Below the pieces are notes generated by a model that made no database searches, was not told where the DNA came from, and saw only the letters and a program-made list of their open reading frames with translations. Shown here piece by piece: positions 1-10,186 of a DNA stretch of 64,000 nucleotides. This DNA comes from Incurvaria masculella (Eukaryota; Arthropoda; Insecta; Lepidoptera; Incurvariidae), in the NCBI GenBank assembly GCA_946894095.1, contig OX335652.1, positions 12,485,001 through 12,549,000 of the forward strand. Reading direction: 5' to 3'. Position 1 is the first letter of the stretch. Each line of letters opens with the position of its first letter. Made by a program: the position numbers and the translations under genes.

Positions 1-108
1 AGTTCAATGTAGCCTACTAATAAAGAAAAATAATGGCGTCAAGAAGGCAGTCCAGGGCTAATATGATGGTGGGTGGTAGTAGGCATCCATGTCCAGTAAA
101 AATGTGTT
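1..108 (+). repeat. 3' fragment of tRNA-derived SINE
   Basis: The segment runs from 'agttcaatgtagcc' to 'catccatgtccag', which matches the 3' portion of the tRNA-headed SINE seen in full at 52726-53097. The middle is diverged and the 5' part lies outside the window or is lost. Confidence 0.5.
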
Positions 109-1362
109 TTCCTCTCGATTTTCAGTAAGCTGAATGAAAACTGTCCCCGAACTCCAGCTGGAAGTCCTAAGTTATAATGCAATCAAACATACAAGCAGAA
201 GTTCCACAAAACTTGACTTTGTTTAAAAAATATCAAAATCTGATTTCCCAACATATGCAGACATCCTTAATTAGACAATAATGTCCGTGTTTGCGTTGTC
301 GTATATCTATGAGCAGAATTGTGTACTATAAAACGTAAAGATAAATCTGAAATTATGCAATTAACACTATATTAATGACTGATACTGCTGCCAGCTGGAG
401 ATGAATACCTCTATTACAAATTGTCTAAATATCCAATAGTCACTAAGCATATCGAATGGTCAAAGAGTGTGTGAGTTGGTTGAGTGGTAAATGTACAGGA
501 GTTCAGAAATTCAGTTCAGGTTCACATACCAGCACCCAACCCAGCGTCTCCCAATACAGCCATCCTGATGTCAGTATTCCATTTCAAACCTCCATTTAAC
601 CCTGTTAATGATACATAAAATATCCTTCTTTCATCCGGTTTCACAAAGACACAAAGGCTGTTTTTTTAACTGCCAGTGTTCTTTGCCCCTGGGCCAATGC
701 TATTTAAACTCCTTACTCCTTGTAACAGATGCTGATCCACTGTGATTGTGGAGCGTCTACCAACAAGATTTTTTTTTTTTATAGTACGGTGGTTTTGCCT
801 TGCTCACTTTTTCATCAGCCATAACCCGGCCCAACATCTCTGTACAATTTGGTACTAACCTGTAAAAACGTGGAGCAAGAACCCATACGCAGCAGCGGTC
901 AAACGGTTTACCGTCATCATCGATCATCATGCATCCTGAGCGGGTAACTGCACCGGCAGCGCCTCCGAACCGCGCTGGTTACCTCTCAGCGATGGCAGTT
1001 CTACAACCAGGAGGCCATGAAACAGATTCCATAAGAAACCTATTTTACTTTCACTCCACGAACAACATAAATAATTATTGTAAATACATAATGGCAAAAA
1101 AACCTATAATTCTATATTTTTCTACTTGTCTTCTTCCCATACAGTCTTGGCTAGGCTACCCCAAGGATAACTCATTTAAATTTTTGGAGTGGAGGGTGTG
1201 GGTCATGTTGCACTGAAACTATTGGTTAGAGTCCAACTTAAAGTTGTCACACCAAAACAATACGATAAAGGAGAAATCCTTGCATACCACCTAAGTTTCT
1301 TTCGAATATGGTGTTATGGATTAATCCTAGTTCTAGTAAATATGACAGTAGGCAGTACAAAA
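109..1362. other. Non-coding stretch, nothing recognised
   Basis: This stretch is AT-rich with stop codons in all frames. A short GC-richer patch at 880-1020 allows a 95-codon ORF, but it has no recognisable domain, no codon bias that I can see and no neighbouring exon, so I do not call it a gene. Confidence 0.5.
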
Positions 1363-1735
1363 GGCATTAAGAGGACAATGAGGTGATTGAGTTCCATACA
1401 ATGGCTTGTACCTCTTTTGTCAGTTAAATTAAGATTTTTTTTTCGTAATATTGCACATTCAATAAATCAATTGAGAGTTACGTCTGTAGGTTTTGTTTCT
1501 TTTGATAACTTATCTTAAATCCATTACATAAGCTTCTAAAGATTTGTATAAAAATGTTTAAGAGCCTATACATATATATATAAGAGTTTAGTTATCAAAA
1601 AAATCAAAATGTAGAGACGTAGCTCTCAGTTGGTTTTTTTTTAATGTGCAAAATTTCAGAAAAATATTTATTAATTTGACTAAGGAATTATGACGAGCCA
1701 TTGTATGGACCTCGATCATCTCATTATCCTCCTAA
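1363..1735. repeat. Foldback (long inverted repeat) element
   Basis: The left arm from about 1363 to 1512 and the right arm from about 1585 to 1735 are imperfect inverted copies. Clear anchors are 'tccatacaatggct' at 1393 against 'agccattgtatgga' ending at 1709, 'ttgcacatt' against 'aatgtgcaa', and 'tttgataact' against 'agttatcaaa'. The loop is short and AT-rich. No ORF fits, so this is probably an old MITE or foldback element. Confidence 0.6.
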
Positions 1736-2495
1736 CCATCAATTTAATTTTGAAATTTTATTGAATTTTCAATTTGAGTATATTGGGCACGCTTCTTGTG
1801 TCACAATATGTTCCAAAACTCCATAAAATATGCATTACTTGCAATTTATACTTTATGTGCATATTTTCTGAAAATAGGGCTTAGAATATTTGATAAAACA
1901 GAATTTAGTAAGTATCAAAATGTACATTTACCTTGATAACATATCGGTAATCACAAAAGTTAGATTTCACCCTGCTGTTATTTTGAGTGAGCTGAATGGC
2001 TAAAAACAGAAACAGTTCTAATTAGTATATGTAGGGTCAGGTGAATTTCCTCAGGATGTTTTCCTTCACTGTTAACGACAAAATGATGATTAAATAATTT
2101 TTAGGTTAAAAAAAATCTGTAAGCTTCGAAAATGCAATAAGGTTATTTACATACCACACATGCTAAACGGATTTATTTTTACCTTTACATTTATTAACAA
2201 CTAAGGAAATGAAGGCTAAATTCTTTCCTAAAGGAACCCTGCAAGATTGCTCCACTTCAAGGTATGTATGGTGATTTAGACGTCACGACAATATCCAGCA
2301 ATTTCCGGCAACCCATGTTATCGGCAACCATTGACCATTAGTGGAGCAATTTGTTGGTGATGGACGATGTTACTCTTGTTGCCGTAGTTGCTGGAAAAGC
2401 TTTGATAATAATGCATGTTAAATAAAAGAATGTGGGTGCTTCCGTATCATGAAAAATAAGTGTAAATATTACTGCCTGTGTAGAAAAATAAGCTT
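1736..2495. other. AT-rich non-coding stretch
   Basis: No gene-like ORF or recognised repeat. It ends at the ACAT target duplication of the transposon that follows. Confidence 0.5.
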
Positions 2496-2499
2496 ACAT

Positions 2500-2527
2500 G
2501 GGTCGTTCTACGGTATTTGATTTCAGA
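2500..2527 (+). repeat. Left terminal inverted repeat of the 5.2-kb transposon
   Basis: It begins GGGTCGTTCTACGGTATTT, directly after ACAT at 2496-2499. The reverse complement of 7708-7735 matches at 25 of 28 positions. Confidence 0.88.
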
Positions 2528-2671
2528 GAGTATTCAATCATATCGTTTGTGTTTTAAATATTAGAATGTCCAAAAAAATTATATAAGTAGATATCTATGT
2601 ATTGTTTAACCTACACATACACTTGAAAAATAATAAAATTTATTTCCGAAAAAAAATAAAGTCACGATTAT

Positions 2672-3271
2672 GTCACTACTCTGGCTCGTCTTTTCATCAG
2701 ATTGCTTGAGAAAAAGTTCAGTAAATTCAAAACGTTCAACTTGTTCCTGTCTAAGCCTAATTATTTTTAACTGTTATTAATTCCCTTATTGATTTTCTAA
2801 ACAATAATACACGAAAAATAACATTTTAGTCGATTTTTTTTCGTTTTTATAAGCGTCCTTTGGTTACACGTCTCTTCCTCTGGCATTTTTCCGAATTTAA
2901 AAACTCCCGCAAAAACGTTGAAAACGATAGCTTTTGACAGGTTAGCAATACTGGCTTGTCGTGAAGTTAGCAGCAGACTACGAAATTTGTTCTGTTTGAC
3001 AGTGTAAATCTCAGTCAGCCGCATGTTGCTTAGAAGTGAGGTTATGTCTTGGTGAAGGTGGTCTTTCTTCTGGTAAGCATAAATAAATCAATACAAAAAT
3101 GTCGCTTTTACAGTGATAACCTATCAAGACATTTGGATGCTTTATTTACATAAACTAATTGCTAAAACGATTTGAGTAGTATGATTGGTGATATTTCGTG
3201 ATTTGTGTAAATCTGTCACTCCTCTGGCTTCGTTTGTGCCAGAGGAGAGACAATTTCGCCAGGGGAGGGAC
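2672..3271. repeat. Left subterminal motif array (GTCACTCCTCTGGC)
   Basis: Five copies of the core CTCTGGC motif lie between the left end and the gene: forward at 2672-2685, 2875-2884 and 3215-3228, reverse at 3238-3251 and 3258-3271. The forward copy at 3215 and the reverse copy at 3238 form a 10-bp perfect stem (CTCCTCTGGC / GCCAGAGGAG). Matching copies stand near the other end at 7509-7578. Inference: subterminal arrays like this are often transposase-binding sites, and those next to 3364 could also act on the promoter. Confidence 0.6.
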
Positions 3272-3363
3272 AACTATAATAATGTGACTCGTTTTTATTT
3301 TGTGTATGCATACATTTTATTACTATTAACATTTTGTTATAGGTAAAACGATAGACAAGGAAT

Positions 3364-5551
3364 ATGGCGAAAACAAAAAAAAAACAAACTCGTGAAGAAA
3401 GGTTAGAAAAGAAGAGAATAGCTGAACGATTGCAGTATCAGCGCCTAAAAATTATCCTGTTAAGCATGCTCAATTACAGGAAAAGGAAAGGAAGTGCTAC
3501 CTAAATAAGAAGAAAAAGCGAACGGCTAAATCAATAAAAAATATGACCCCCAGAGAACAACGTGCGATAAGAAAGGTATGGGCCGAAAAAACTAGAAAGC
3601 GAAGGGCTCGTATTGATCTCCAAAATCCATCTGTTGCTCCTGCTACACCACCTTGCTCTGATGAAGAAATGCCGCCACTACAGCCAGTAGATAACAGAAT
3701 TGAGGCAGCCAGAAAGCGATCCGAAAGACAACGTAGAACTAGAAACCGCTTAATATTAAAACAACAAGAAGCAATAGAAAGACTGAAAAAGGAAGTTAGA
3801 TGTTATAAGAAAAAAATGTTTAGGTTTAAAAAAATTAAAGAAAATCTTACACCGAATACAAGTTACAAAATGGTCGAAAAGATGGATGCGAATCAAGTAA
3901 AAAAAAGGTTACTTTTTGGGGAGGTTCTTAAAGAGCAATTGAAAGAAAACTTGAAAAGTGTAAAATCTGACAAGGAAAACAAGTTGTTTAGAAGAGTTGT
4001 GAGTGGCAAAATAACAAAAAAATTCAATGTTTTTGATAATATGAACATTAAAGCTATGCGACCCGGTAGAGAGAGCTTGTTGGACCTAAGCCGAAAGAGA
4101 AGAATTGATAAAACCAGTGAAGAAACAAAACAACAAGTTGTTAATTTTCTAGAAGAAGACTGTAACAGCAGATTGTGTCCCGGTAAAAGAGATTGTATAA
4201 CTAGAAAGAAAGAAAGAAAACAGAAGAGACTGCTACTGGACAACATGAAAAATTTACATAAAAAGTTCCTTGTTTCAAAAGAAAAGAAAATCAGCTACTC
4301 ACTTTTTTGTAAATTGCGACCATTTTGGATAGTGGAACCACATGTCAACGAGTGTGACACGTGCCTTTGCACTATCCATGAAACATGGACCTAACGCTAC
4401 AAAGTTTAAGCCAAGCAAACATTTTGTCCACAAGTAATCACCAGATGCTGCTCGTAAACCTATGTTGTGACCGATACAACGAGCAATGTTTGTCAAGAAA
4501 TTGTACAGATTGTAATCGCCATACCCTGACATGCAAAGAGTTTGATAATTCAACCTTAATCAAACACAAAAAATGGATTGCTGCTGTCGAAGAAATTGAA
4601 GATCCTAAAACAAAAAAATCGTCTCGGACGCAACTAAGCCTGCACACGGTCGTGGTGTACACAAAAGAATCCACAGATTGCTTCTGCACCATATCAACGA
4701 ATCTAAACCACAATGTTTCAGCGATAATGGCTCACCTACAACCTGTGCTGCACTCGCTGCCGTTCACTATTGAAAATGTACATTTCTTAAGTGATGGTCC
4801 CGTGACGCAGTATCGTAATAAGTACATGTTCTTTTTCCTGGCCTGTTTGTTGCAGAACATCTATCCAAATATATGTTACTACACTTGGAACTACCACGAG
4901 GCAGGTCATGGCAAGGGAGCCCCTGACGGTGTAGGGGCTGTGTGCAAGAGAACTGCCGATAAACTAGTCGCAACTGGTAAAGATATTTCGTCCATCACTG
5001 ATTTTGCTAAAGCAATTGAGAACAACTGCGACGGCATAAAAACGTTCATAATTACCGATAACGATATTCAACTTACAGCGGCACTCATTGAAGGCAAGAA
5101 ATCATGTATAAAACCATTTTCCGGTACCTTAAAAGTTCATCAAGTGCAAGGCACTACACTGATGCCAAATAGAATCACAATGAAAAGTTTAAGCTGTTTC
5201 TGTTCTGAGAATTGTTCGCATTACAACCTTGGAAAAATGATGTATCCACTTGATCATGGCGGTCGTCTGGGCGTGGCTGATGTCTATTCTGATTCAGACA
5301 GAGATGTTCCAGGCCCTTCTAAATTTACATACAAAGATGGCGATTATGTCTTGGTCAAATTCAAACAAAAGAAATCGGAATATCGGTATGTGGGTATGTG
5401 CTGTGGAAGTGAAGATGACGACGGAGAAATACTTATCCAATTCCTTAAAGTATGCGATGCTAATGCAACTGTGTTCAAAGTAAATGACGAAGACAAGGGA
5501 TTAGTACCAATAGAAGATTTACTTCAAAAACTCCCTCAACCTAGCCCTTAA
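3364..5551 (+). pseudogene. Transposase-like gene of the 5.2-kb transposon, two frameshifts
   Basis: The reading frame starts at ATG 3364 and would give about 729 residues if two single-base gaps were absent. The first gap is an A missing in the A run at about 3446-3450, the second an A missing at about 4380-4383; between them the frame is open. The N-terminal third is very Lys/Arg-rich (a 'MTPREQR' segment near residue 60), followed by a likely coiled coil. A cysteine-rich part spans about residues 330-390 (CDTCLC, then CTDC). The C-terminal half carries 'SDGP.TQYRNK' near residue 477 and 'HGKG.PDGVG' near residue 515; these acidic and His positions resemble an RNase-H-type catalytic core. 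I recognise this as a widespread uncharacterised arthropod/Hydra-type protein family, but catalytic function is inferred from its position inside an element with terminal repeats. It could be intact if the gaps are assembly errors. Confidence 0.75.
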
Positions 5552-5559
5552 TTTATCTT

Positions 5560-5577
5560 ATGGGTCCAATGGACCCA
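5560..5577. repeat. GGGTCCA-A-TGGACCC palindrome, copy 1
   Basis: This 18-base palindrome starts eight bases after the TAA of the transposase-like gene. It is preceded by TTTATCT, the inverse of the AGATAAA that follows copies 2 and 3, so it lies in reverse orientation to them. Confidence 0.8.
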
Positions 5578-5599
5578 CATCAAAAAATTTTTAGCTAGT

Positions 5600-5815
5600 G
5601 TTTTTGCAGTGCGCGGAGTGTAGTGGCTGCCCTCCGCGATACCTTCCTCCTGTAGTGTCCCCGATGCGGTGACGAGAGGGCGCCTGCGTGCGACGCTCAG
5701 TTTGGTAGGTATATATAGCGTATGGGTCCACTGGACCCATATAGATAAATTACGTAACATTTTGTTTTTAGTGGTAATAATTTTAAATGTACTTTTATTA
5801 ATTTCAGGGTCCACA
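5600..5815 (+). promoter_or_regulatory. Possible spliced leader of the second ORF
   Basis: A GC-richer stretch (5600-5704) ends at a donor-like G|GTAGGT at about 5705. A pyrimidine-rich acceptor, 'ttattaatttcag', ends at 5807, just before the ATG at 5816. This looks like a non-coding first exon plus a short intron of about 103 bases. Palindrome copy 2 would lie inside that intron. Splicing is inferred from consensus alone. Confidence 0.4.
5722..5740. repeat. GGGTCCA-C-TGGACCC palindrome, copy 2
   Basis: A perfect 19-base palindrome (ATGGGTCCA-C-TGGACCCAT) followed by ATAGATAAA. With its flanks it is a near-exact direct repeat of copy 3. Confidence 0.85.
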
Positions 5816-6087
5816 ATGGACGCCAACCTACCTGGAACTAGTATAGTAAGGGTGTATGATTCGAATGTACCAAGTGTAATCGATAAGTGGCTTGAAGAAA
5901 TTGAGAAATTGGACGTTCCTGAAGAAAACCACACACTGCCCGAACAAGAAGTAACGAACACATTTCGAGACGACGATTTTCTGATTTAGATGACAGTGAC
6001 TACATACCAAGTTATAACGATACTGAATCAGGATGTTCGGGTGACTCTCACGATTCATCATCAACCCTTTGCTCTAAATGCAGGTAG
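5816..6087 (+). pseudogene. Second, acidic ORF of the 5.2-kb transposon, one frameshift
   Basis: ATG 5816 follows a good splice-acceptor-like site. The product would be about 90 residues, rich in Asp, Glu and Ser, with a 'VPSVIDKWLEEIEKL' helix-like segment near residue 20, an Asp/Ser-rich middle and a C-terminal 'CSKC' pair. The frame breaks at about 5974-5977, where one T appears to be missing from a T run; the following frame continues the acidic stretch to TAG 6085. That last codon overlaps a donor-like CAG|GTAGCC, so the ORF may instead be the first exon of a longer spliced gene. I do not recognise the family. The acidic Ser-rich pattern is also seen at the N-terminus of piggyBac-type transposases, which is only a weak resemblance. 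The GACG repeat at 6108 begins just downstream. Confidence 0.45.
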
Positions 6088-6107
6088 CCAGTGTGCTTGA
6101 ATTGTTC

Positions 6108-6413
6108 AAAAACCGGCCAAGTGCGAGTCGGACTCGCACACGAAGGCTCAAAAAGTCACGTTTTTTTAATTACTTTTAATATTTTTTTAAATTTTATTGT
6201 AATATTTATTATTATAGCAGCAAAACAAATACATACTCTGTGAAAATTTCAGCTGCCTACCTATTACGGTTGATGAGATACAGTCCTGTGACGAACGGAC
6301 GAACGGATTGACGGACGGACAGACGGACAGACGGGAGTACGAACGGACGGACGGACGGACTGCGGAGGCTTAGTAATAGTGTTCCGTTTTCACCCTTTGG
6401 GTACGGAACCCTA
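6108..6413 (+). repeat. GACG-microsatellite repeat, copy 1
   Basis: It starts 'aaaccggccaagtgcgagtc', carries the 19-base palindrome GTGCGAGTCGGACTCGCAC, an AT-rich middle, 'atttcagctgcctacc', a GACG/ACGG microsatellite and ends 'gggtacggaaccct'. It is inserted in the transposon downstream of the second ORF. Confidence 0.85.
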
Positions 6414-6782
6414 TAAACGTTTGCAAGATGTGCTTTATGGAGTAAAATAATTAGGAATCTTCACCTCCTGCATGAATTTTACCCGGAGAAGATTTTCTTA
6501 TTATTGTTTTAGTTTTATATTGGAATGTTCGTCCTCTTTTTAGATTTTTGAGATAAGTACGATATCTTAGTTTTTTGTATGTTAAATTCAGTCTTGAAGA
6601 AAAGGCTATGCAGAGGAGTACATTTTTCGTAATGTTTTGTTGTGACCCAAATAGAGTTGTTACTGTTTTTGATAACTTTGTAATTATTTTCGTTCTTGTA
6701 AAGCGTAATGTTATTATAATTACTACATTAAAATTTCTCTTTCAAAATGTATTGGTTTTATTTTACAGTAATTTGTAAATGT

Positions 6783-6801
6783 ATGGGTCCAATGGACCCA
6801 T
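6783..6801. repeat. GGGTCCA-A-TGGACCC palindrome, copy 3
   Basis: A perfect 19-base palindrome followed by ATAGATAAA, matching copy 2 at 5722-5740 including flanks. It sits in the non-coding 3' part of the transposon between the two nested GACG repeats. Confidence 0.85.
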
Positions 6802-7080
6802 ATAGATAAAATGTGTGATTTTAAGTCACGGGATAAATTAAGGGCTAGTCTAGTAGTCAGCGGCGAGAGAGTGTTTCTAAAGTTTAAGAAATCGGTTGAT
6901 ATTTTCGAGCAATGAATGTAATTTTAACACAGAAATGATAATATACCACTTGTGTTCCTGATTGTGATTAGTGTCTTGCCAGAATTTGTCATTTTGATTT
7001 AGTTTCATAACATATTATAATTTTGTTTTATGCTAGAATTTGTCGTATTGTTTTGGTTCCATGACAGAAATTGTCATTTT

Positions 7081-7383
7081 TAGGGTTCCGTACCCAAAGG
7101 TTGAAAACGGAACCCTATTGCTAAGCCTCCGCTGTCCGTCCGTCCGTCCGTCTGTCCGTCCGTCTGTCACAGGGCTGTATCTCATGAACCGCAACAGGTA
7201 GGATGCTGAAATGTTCACAGGTTATGTATGTATTTTGCCGCTATAACAACAAATAGGTAACATTATAAAATAATTATAATTAAAGGGGGGCCCCATACAA
7301 AAAACGTGTTTTATTTTGTAAATCTTGTGCGATGGTACGGAACCCTTCGTGTGCGAGTCCAACTCGCACTTGGCCGGTTTTTT
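7081..7383 (-). repeat. GACG-microsatellite repeat, copy 2
   Basis: Reverse-orientation copy from 'tagggttccgtacccaaagg' to 'cacttggccggttttt', with the microsatellite as 'ccgtccgtccgt' at 7136-7166. It is nested in the 5.2-kb transposon. Confidence 0.87.
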
Positions 7384-7508
7384 ATTTATTTTAACTAACA
7401 AAAATTGTAATTTAGTTTCGGAAAATTGATAATTTCACTGCTAGTAAACGTTTTTTAAAACAATATGTTGTCAAATTTAACTATTTTAAACTATTATTAA
7501 AGACCAAA

Positions 7509-7578
7509 GTCACTCCTCTGGCCAAATTGTCACTACTCTGTCACTTTGTCACTCCTCTGCGCACTATTTTCCTCTGGC
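7509..7578 (+). repeat. Right subterminal motif array
   Basis: Four forward copies of the motif lie within 70 bases: GTCACTCCTCTGGC at 7509, GTCACTACTCTG at 7529, GTCACTCCTCTG at 7548 and CCTCTGGC at 7571. They mirror the array at 2672-3271. Confidence 0.6.
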
Positions 7579-7707
7579 ATCCATAAAATGTGCAAAATAT
7601 ACAAACTATCTGGCCCGGTTTTGAAACATACACATTTTGTTGTTAAGAACACATGTAATTGATATCAACACTTAAATTTAAAAAAAAATTGCGAAAAAAA
7701 AATCTTA

Positions 7708-7735
7708 TCTGAACTGAAATACCGAAGAACGACCC
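7708..7735 (-). repeat. Right terminal inverted repeat of the 5.2-kb transposon
   Basis: It ends 'accgaagaacgaccc' directly before ACAT at 7736-7739, and is the inverse of 2500-2527 with three mismatches. Confidence 0.88.
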
Positions 7736-7858
7736 ACATATTTTTTTGTTCAAAAACTACCAAGATGTATCAATGCGTGATTTTGAACAAATTTGTATTC
7801 ACCGACCCAATTTCAGTTATAACCAACCTTTCAATAACCTTAAGATATCAGGTTTCAG

Positions 7859-8187
7859 AGCCGGTAGTCTCAGTTCTCACCAAAATTGGCGTTTACGTAA
7901 CTCCGAAGTTAGTTTATACAAGATATTCTGTGTTTTACTAATTCAAGCTGTCAAAGTCAAACTCAGACTTCCAATTTGTACGAAAACACGGAGTCTACGT
8001 AAACGGCAACGGCGACGTATTTACGGCAACGTTGAGTAAGCTGTCAAATCCAACTCAGACTCGCAAATGTTAGTTCGCTTAACGCCCACTGCGCGCGCGC
8101 GCTTTTCATTTTCTCCATACATTTGAAAACGCCAGTCGATCGGTTTGGCGTAAACGCCAATTTAGGTGACAACTGAGACTACCGGCT
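7859..8187. mobile_element. MITE with 39-bp terminal inverted repeats
   Basis: The left arm at 7859-7897 (AGCCGGTAGTCTCAGTT...) and right arm at 8149-8187 are inverted copies with two mismatches. The interior holds a second direct pair around 'agctgtcaaa...ctcagact'. No coding capacity. The target duplication is unclear. Confidence 0.75.
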
Positions 8188-8356
8188 CAGGTCATTTACC
8201 TAAACATATGTTAAGTGAATCTACATAGTTTAAGATTATTTTTCTAAGGTCACAAAACGTGACATTTGGGTTCCGACAGGTTGAAAATATCATCATAAGA
8301 AGCGGCAAAGGAATAAGTTGTTTGTGGTTCAGATTCCACACTTAACTTCTTATTTC

Positions 8357-8725
8357 TTAAGAACGGCCGGTAAGCTATGCTCCCCATACAAACGTAGTTT
8401 ACTAATCATTTGGAAACCGCTATTCCAATTAAATTTATATTTAATATCCAATATCAGGTAACAAATATCTGTGTCTGCATGGTTTTGTTTTTTTGAAAAA
8501 TGCAAACTGAATTAAATGAAAGCAAAAAGAAAATTTTCATACAAGTTTTGATTTCTCTCTGGTTTGACCCAGAATAAATTTATCGAAAAAACAAAGACAT
8601 GCAGACATGGATATTTGTAGCCTAATATTAGGTACCAAATTTCAAGTAAGTTGGAACAGTGATTTTCAAATTATTAGTAAACTACGTTTGTATGGGAGGC
8701 GAAATTTTCTGATGCTTACGGACTG
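8357..8725 (-). mobile_element. TTAA-type MITE, family 1, copy 1
   Basis: It starts TTAA-GAACGGCCGGTAAGC and ends near 'gatgcttacgga'. Arms such as 'caaacgtagtttactaat' and 'attagtaaactacgtttg' are inverted copies. This copy is inverted relative to 28551 and 31027, and its outer right end has decayed. Confidence 0.7.
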
Positions 8726-8744
8726 ACCATAGGTGCTAAAATCC

Positions 8745-8862
8745 TGCTCGCGTTAATGATACCATCACATTAAAGGAAATATGTCTGTTTTCCATACAGT
8801 TCAATGTAGCCCTGTCATAAAAGGAATGAACTGGCATGATACCTAGTTCATGTAGGTTGTAG
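8745..8862 (+). repeat. Decayed 3' fragment of tRNA-derived SINE
   Basis: Contains 'ttttccatacagttcaatgtagcc' and 'ggcatgatacctagtt', matching the 3' half of the SINE at 52726. The tRNA-like head is missing. Confidence 0.5.
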
Positions 8863-10003
8863 TCTAAATAATGACGATAAAATGATGTGTGGTATTAACC
8901 ATGCAAGTACGGGTCCATCCAGTAGCATTCTACGGTCGGGTTCGTTTTGGGCACGTGGCGTGCCTGTTTCCGCTGACCGGTCTTCAGGCGGGGCGTCCTG
9001 GCGCGATCCTCGCGCGGTATTCGGCCTATGTATCTTCAGCGCCTTTGGTCGACATTTTCTCGCAATCCCCATGCGCAGCACGAACAAACACTATATTCTC
9101 CGGACTGAACTGAATTAACGCTCGCACTAGGCAAGCTAGCAAACCTCTGCTGACAAAATGCGACACAAAACACAAACTTCTACTTATTTTCATTATAATA
9201 AGAACAACCGAAATCAATTCACAAAGATGGACGCCATCTGACGCCATCATGACGCCATCTCCTTGTACGGGCACAGACTATAAGGGGTGGTACGGGGTTC
9301 TCATTTACCACAGACTTAAAGAAACTGTACACATTTTCGGGAAACTGGCACTGCGTTCCGAAATGCGTACATTGCGGAGAATTCACAATGTACGCGTATC
9401 CGACCGTTCCGAATTGCTTATATATTCACTCCCGTGAACGTCATTTTGACATTAGGGACGTGACTATAGACCGCACACAGATCGTACAAAGTGTTCACGG
9501 TTTAGAGAATGTGCACCGCGTACGCTGTCAAATGGTTGTCATCGAGCTGTCATTAAGCGTGTTTATCTGATAGTATGCACTTGTATTCTGAAATAACGAT
9601 GGCCTTTCGCCGTTTATTAGTCCAGTTAGACAATTCTAGGCCTGAAATAACCACTCTCGAGACTTACAAGGCATTATGAGGTAGCTCTGACAGATATGTC
9701 TGCTCAAATTCGTTCCGATTTGATAACGTGCAATTCGGAACACCAAATATTCATTGTATTCGCTTTCTCTGCGGTATTTGCAATGTACGCAATTCGGAAT
9801 GCAGGGTGTGTATTAATGACTAGTCCATAGACTTTCAGTCGTATATAGAGTAATCTGTAAAAAAATCCAAAAAACCAACCATCCAAATTGCGACTTAGAC
9901 CGGACGTAATCCGCGTATTAAAGTTTGTCCGCCCACTCTGAATATGGTGTTTGTGTTCTAATAGAGAAGAACACAAGTTTGTGATTATTGTTTAAAACCT
10001 TTG
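8863..10003. other. Non-coding stretch with a GC-richer patch
   Basis: Bases 8900-9080 are GC-richer and open in several frames on both strands, without a recognisable domain. 'gtccgcccactctgaat' at 9930 belongs to a repeat end shared with 15488 and 17255. Confidence 0.4.
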
Positions 10004-10005
10004 TA

Positions 10006-10184
10006 CAATGCGATTCAAATAAGAATAGGAAAATATCACCACCATTTTCAATGTCAAACTGCTAAAGCCCTCACTTCACTTCACAAACTTCAGTACTTTA
10101 CCGCGGTGTTGCCGCGTACTTTCCCTCGCGAATTCGAGTGAAGTTAGTCACGAGCTCCGTCCCATTCTTATTTGAATCGCGTTG
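10006..10184. mobile_element. Short MITE with 20-bp inverted ends, possible TA duplication
   Basis: CAATGCGATTCAAATAAGAAT at the left end and its inverse at 10164-10184 differ at one base. TA flanks both sides (10004-10005 and 10185-10186), which would fit a Tc1/mariner-mobilised MITE. No coding capacity. Confidence 0.65.
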
Positions 10185-10186
10185 TA

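Larger units (their letters stand above)
2500..7735 (+). mobile_element. Complete 5.2-kb DNA transposon, unclassified (Sola-like candidate)
   Basis: Seen: a 28-bp terminal inverted repeat at both ends (2500-2527 and 7708-7735, three mismatches; the outer 19 bp differ at one base) flanked by ACAT on each side (2496-2499 and 7736-7739), read as a 4-bp target duplication. Inside are a transposase-like gene (3364-5551), a second ORF (5816-6087), three palindromes and nine copies of a subterminal GTCACTCCTCTGGC-like motif. Two GACG repeats are nested inside (6108-6413 and 7081-7383); without them the element is about 4.6 kb. Known: a 4-bp target duplication with an RNase-H-fold transposase occurs in the Sola superfamily. 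Inference: the Sola assignment rests on that match only and could be wrong. The two ends are still nearly identical, so the element is not very old. Confidence 0.85.

Noticed and set aside
929..1216. 95-codon ORF as a host gene
   Set aside because: Composition changes along it, no domain, no splice context.
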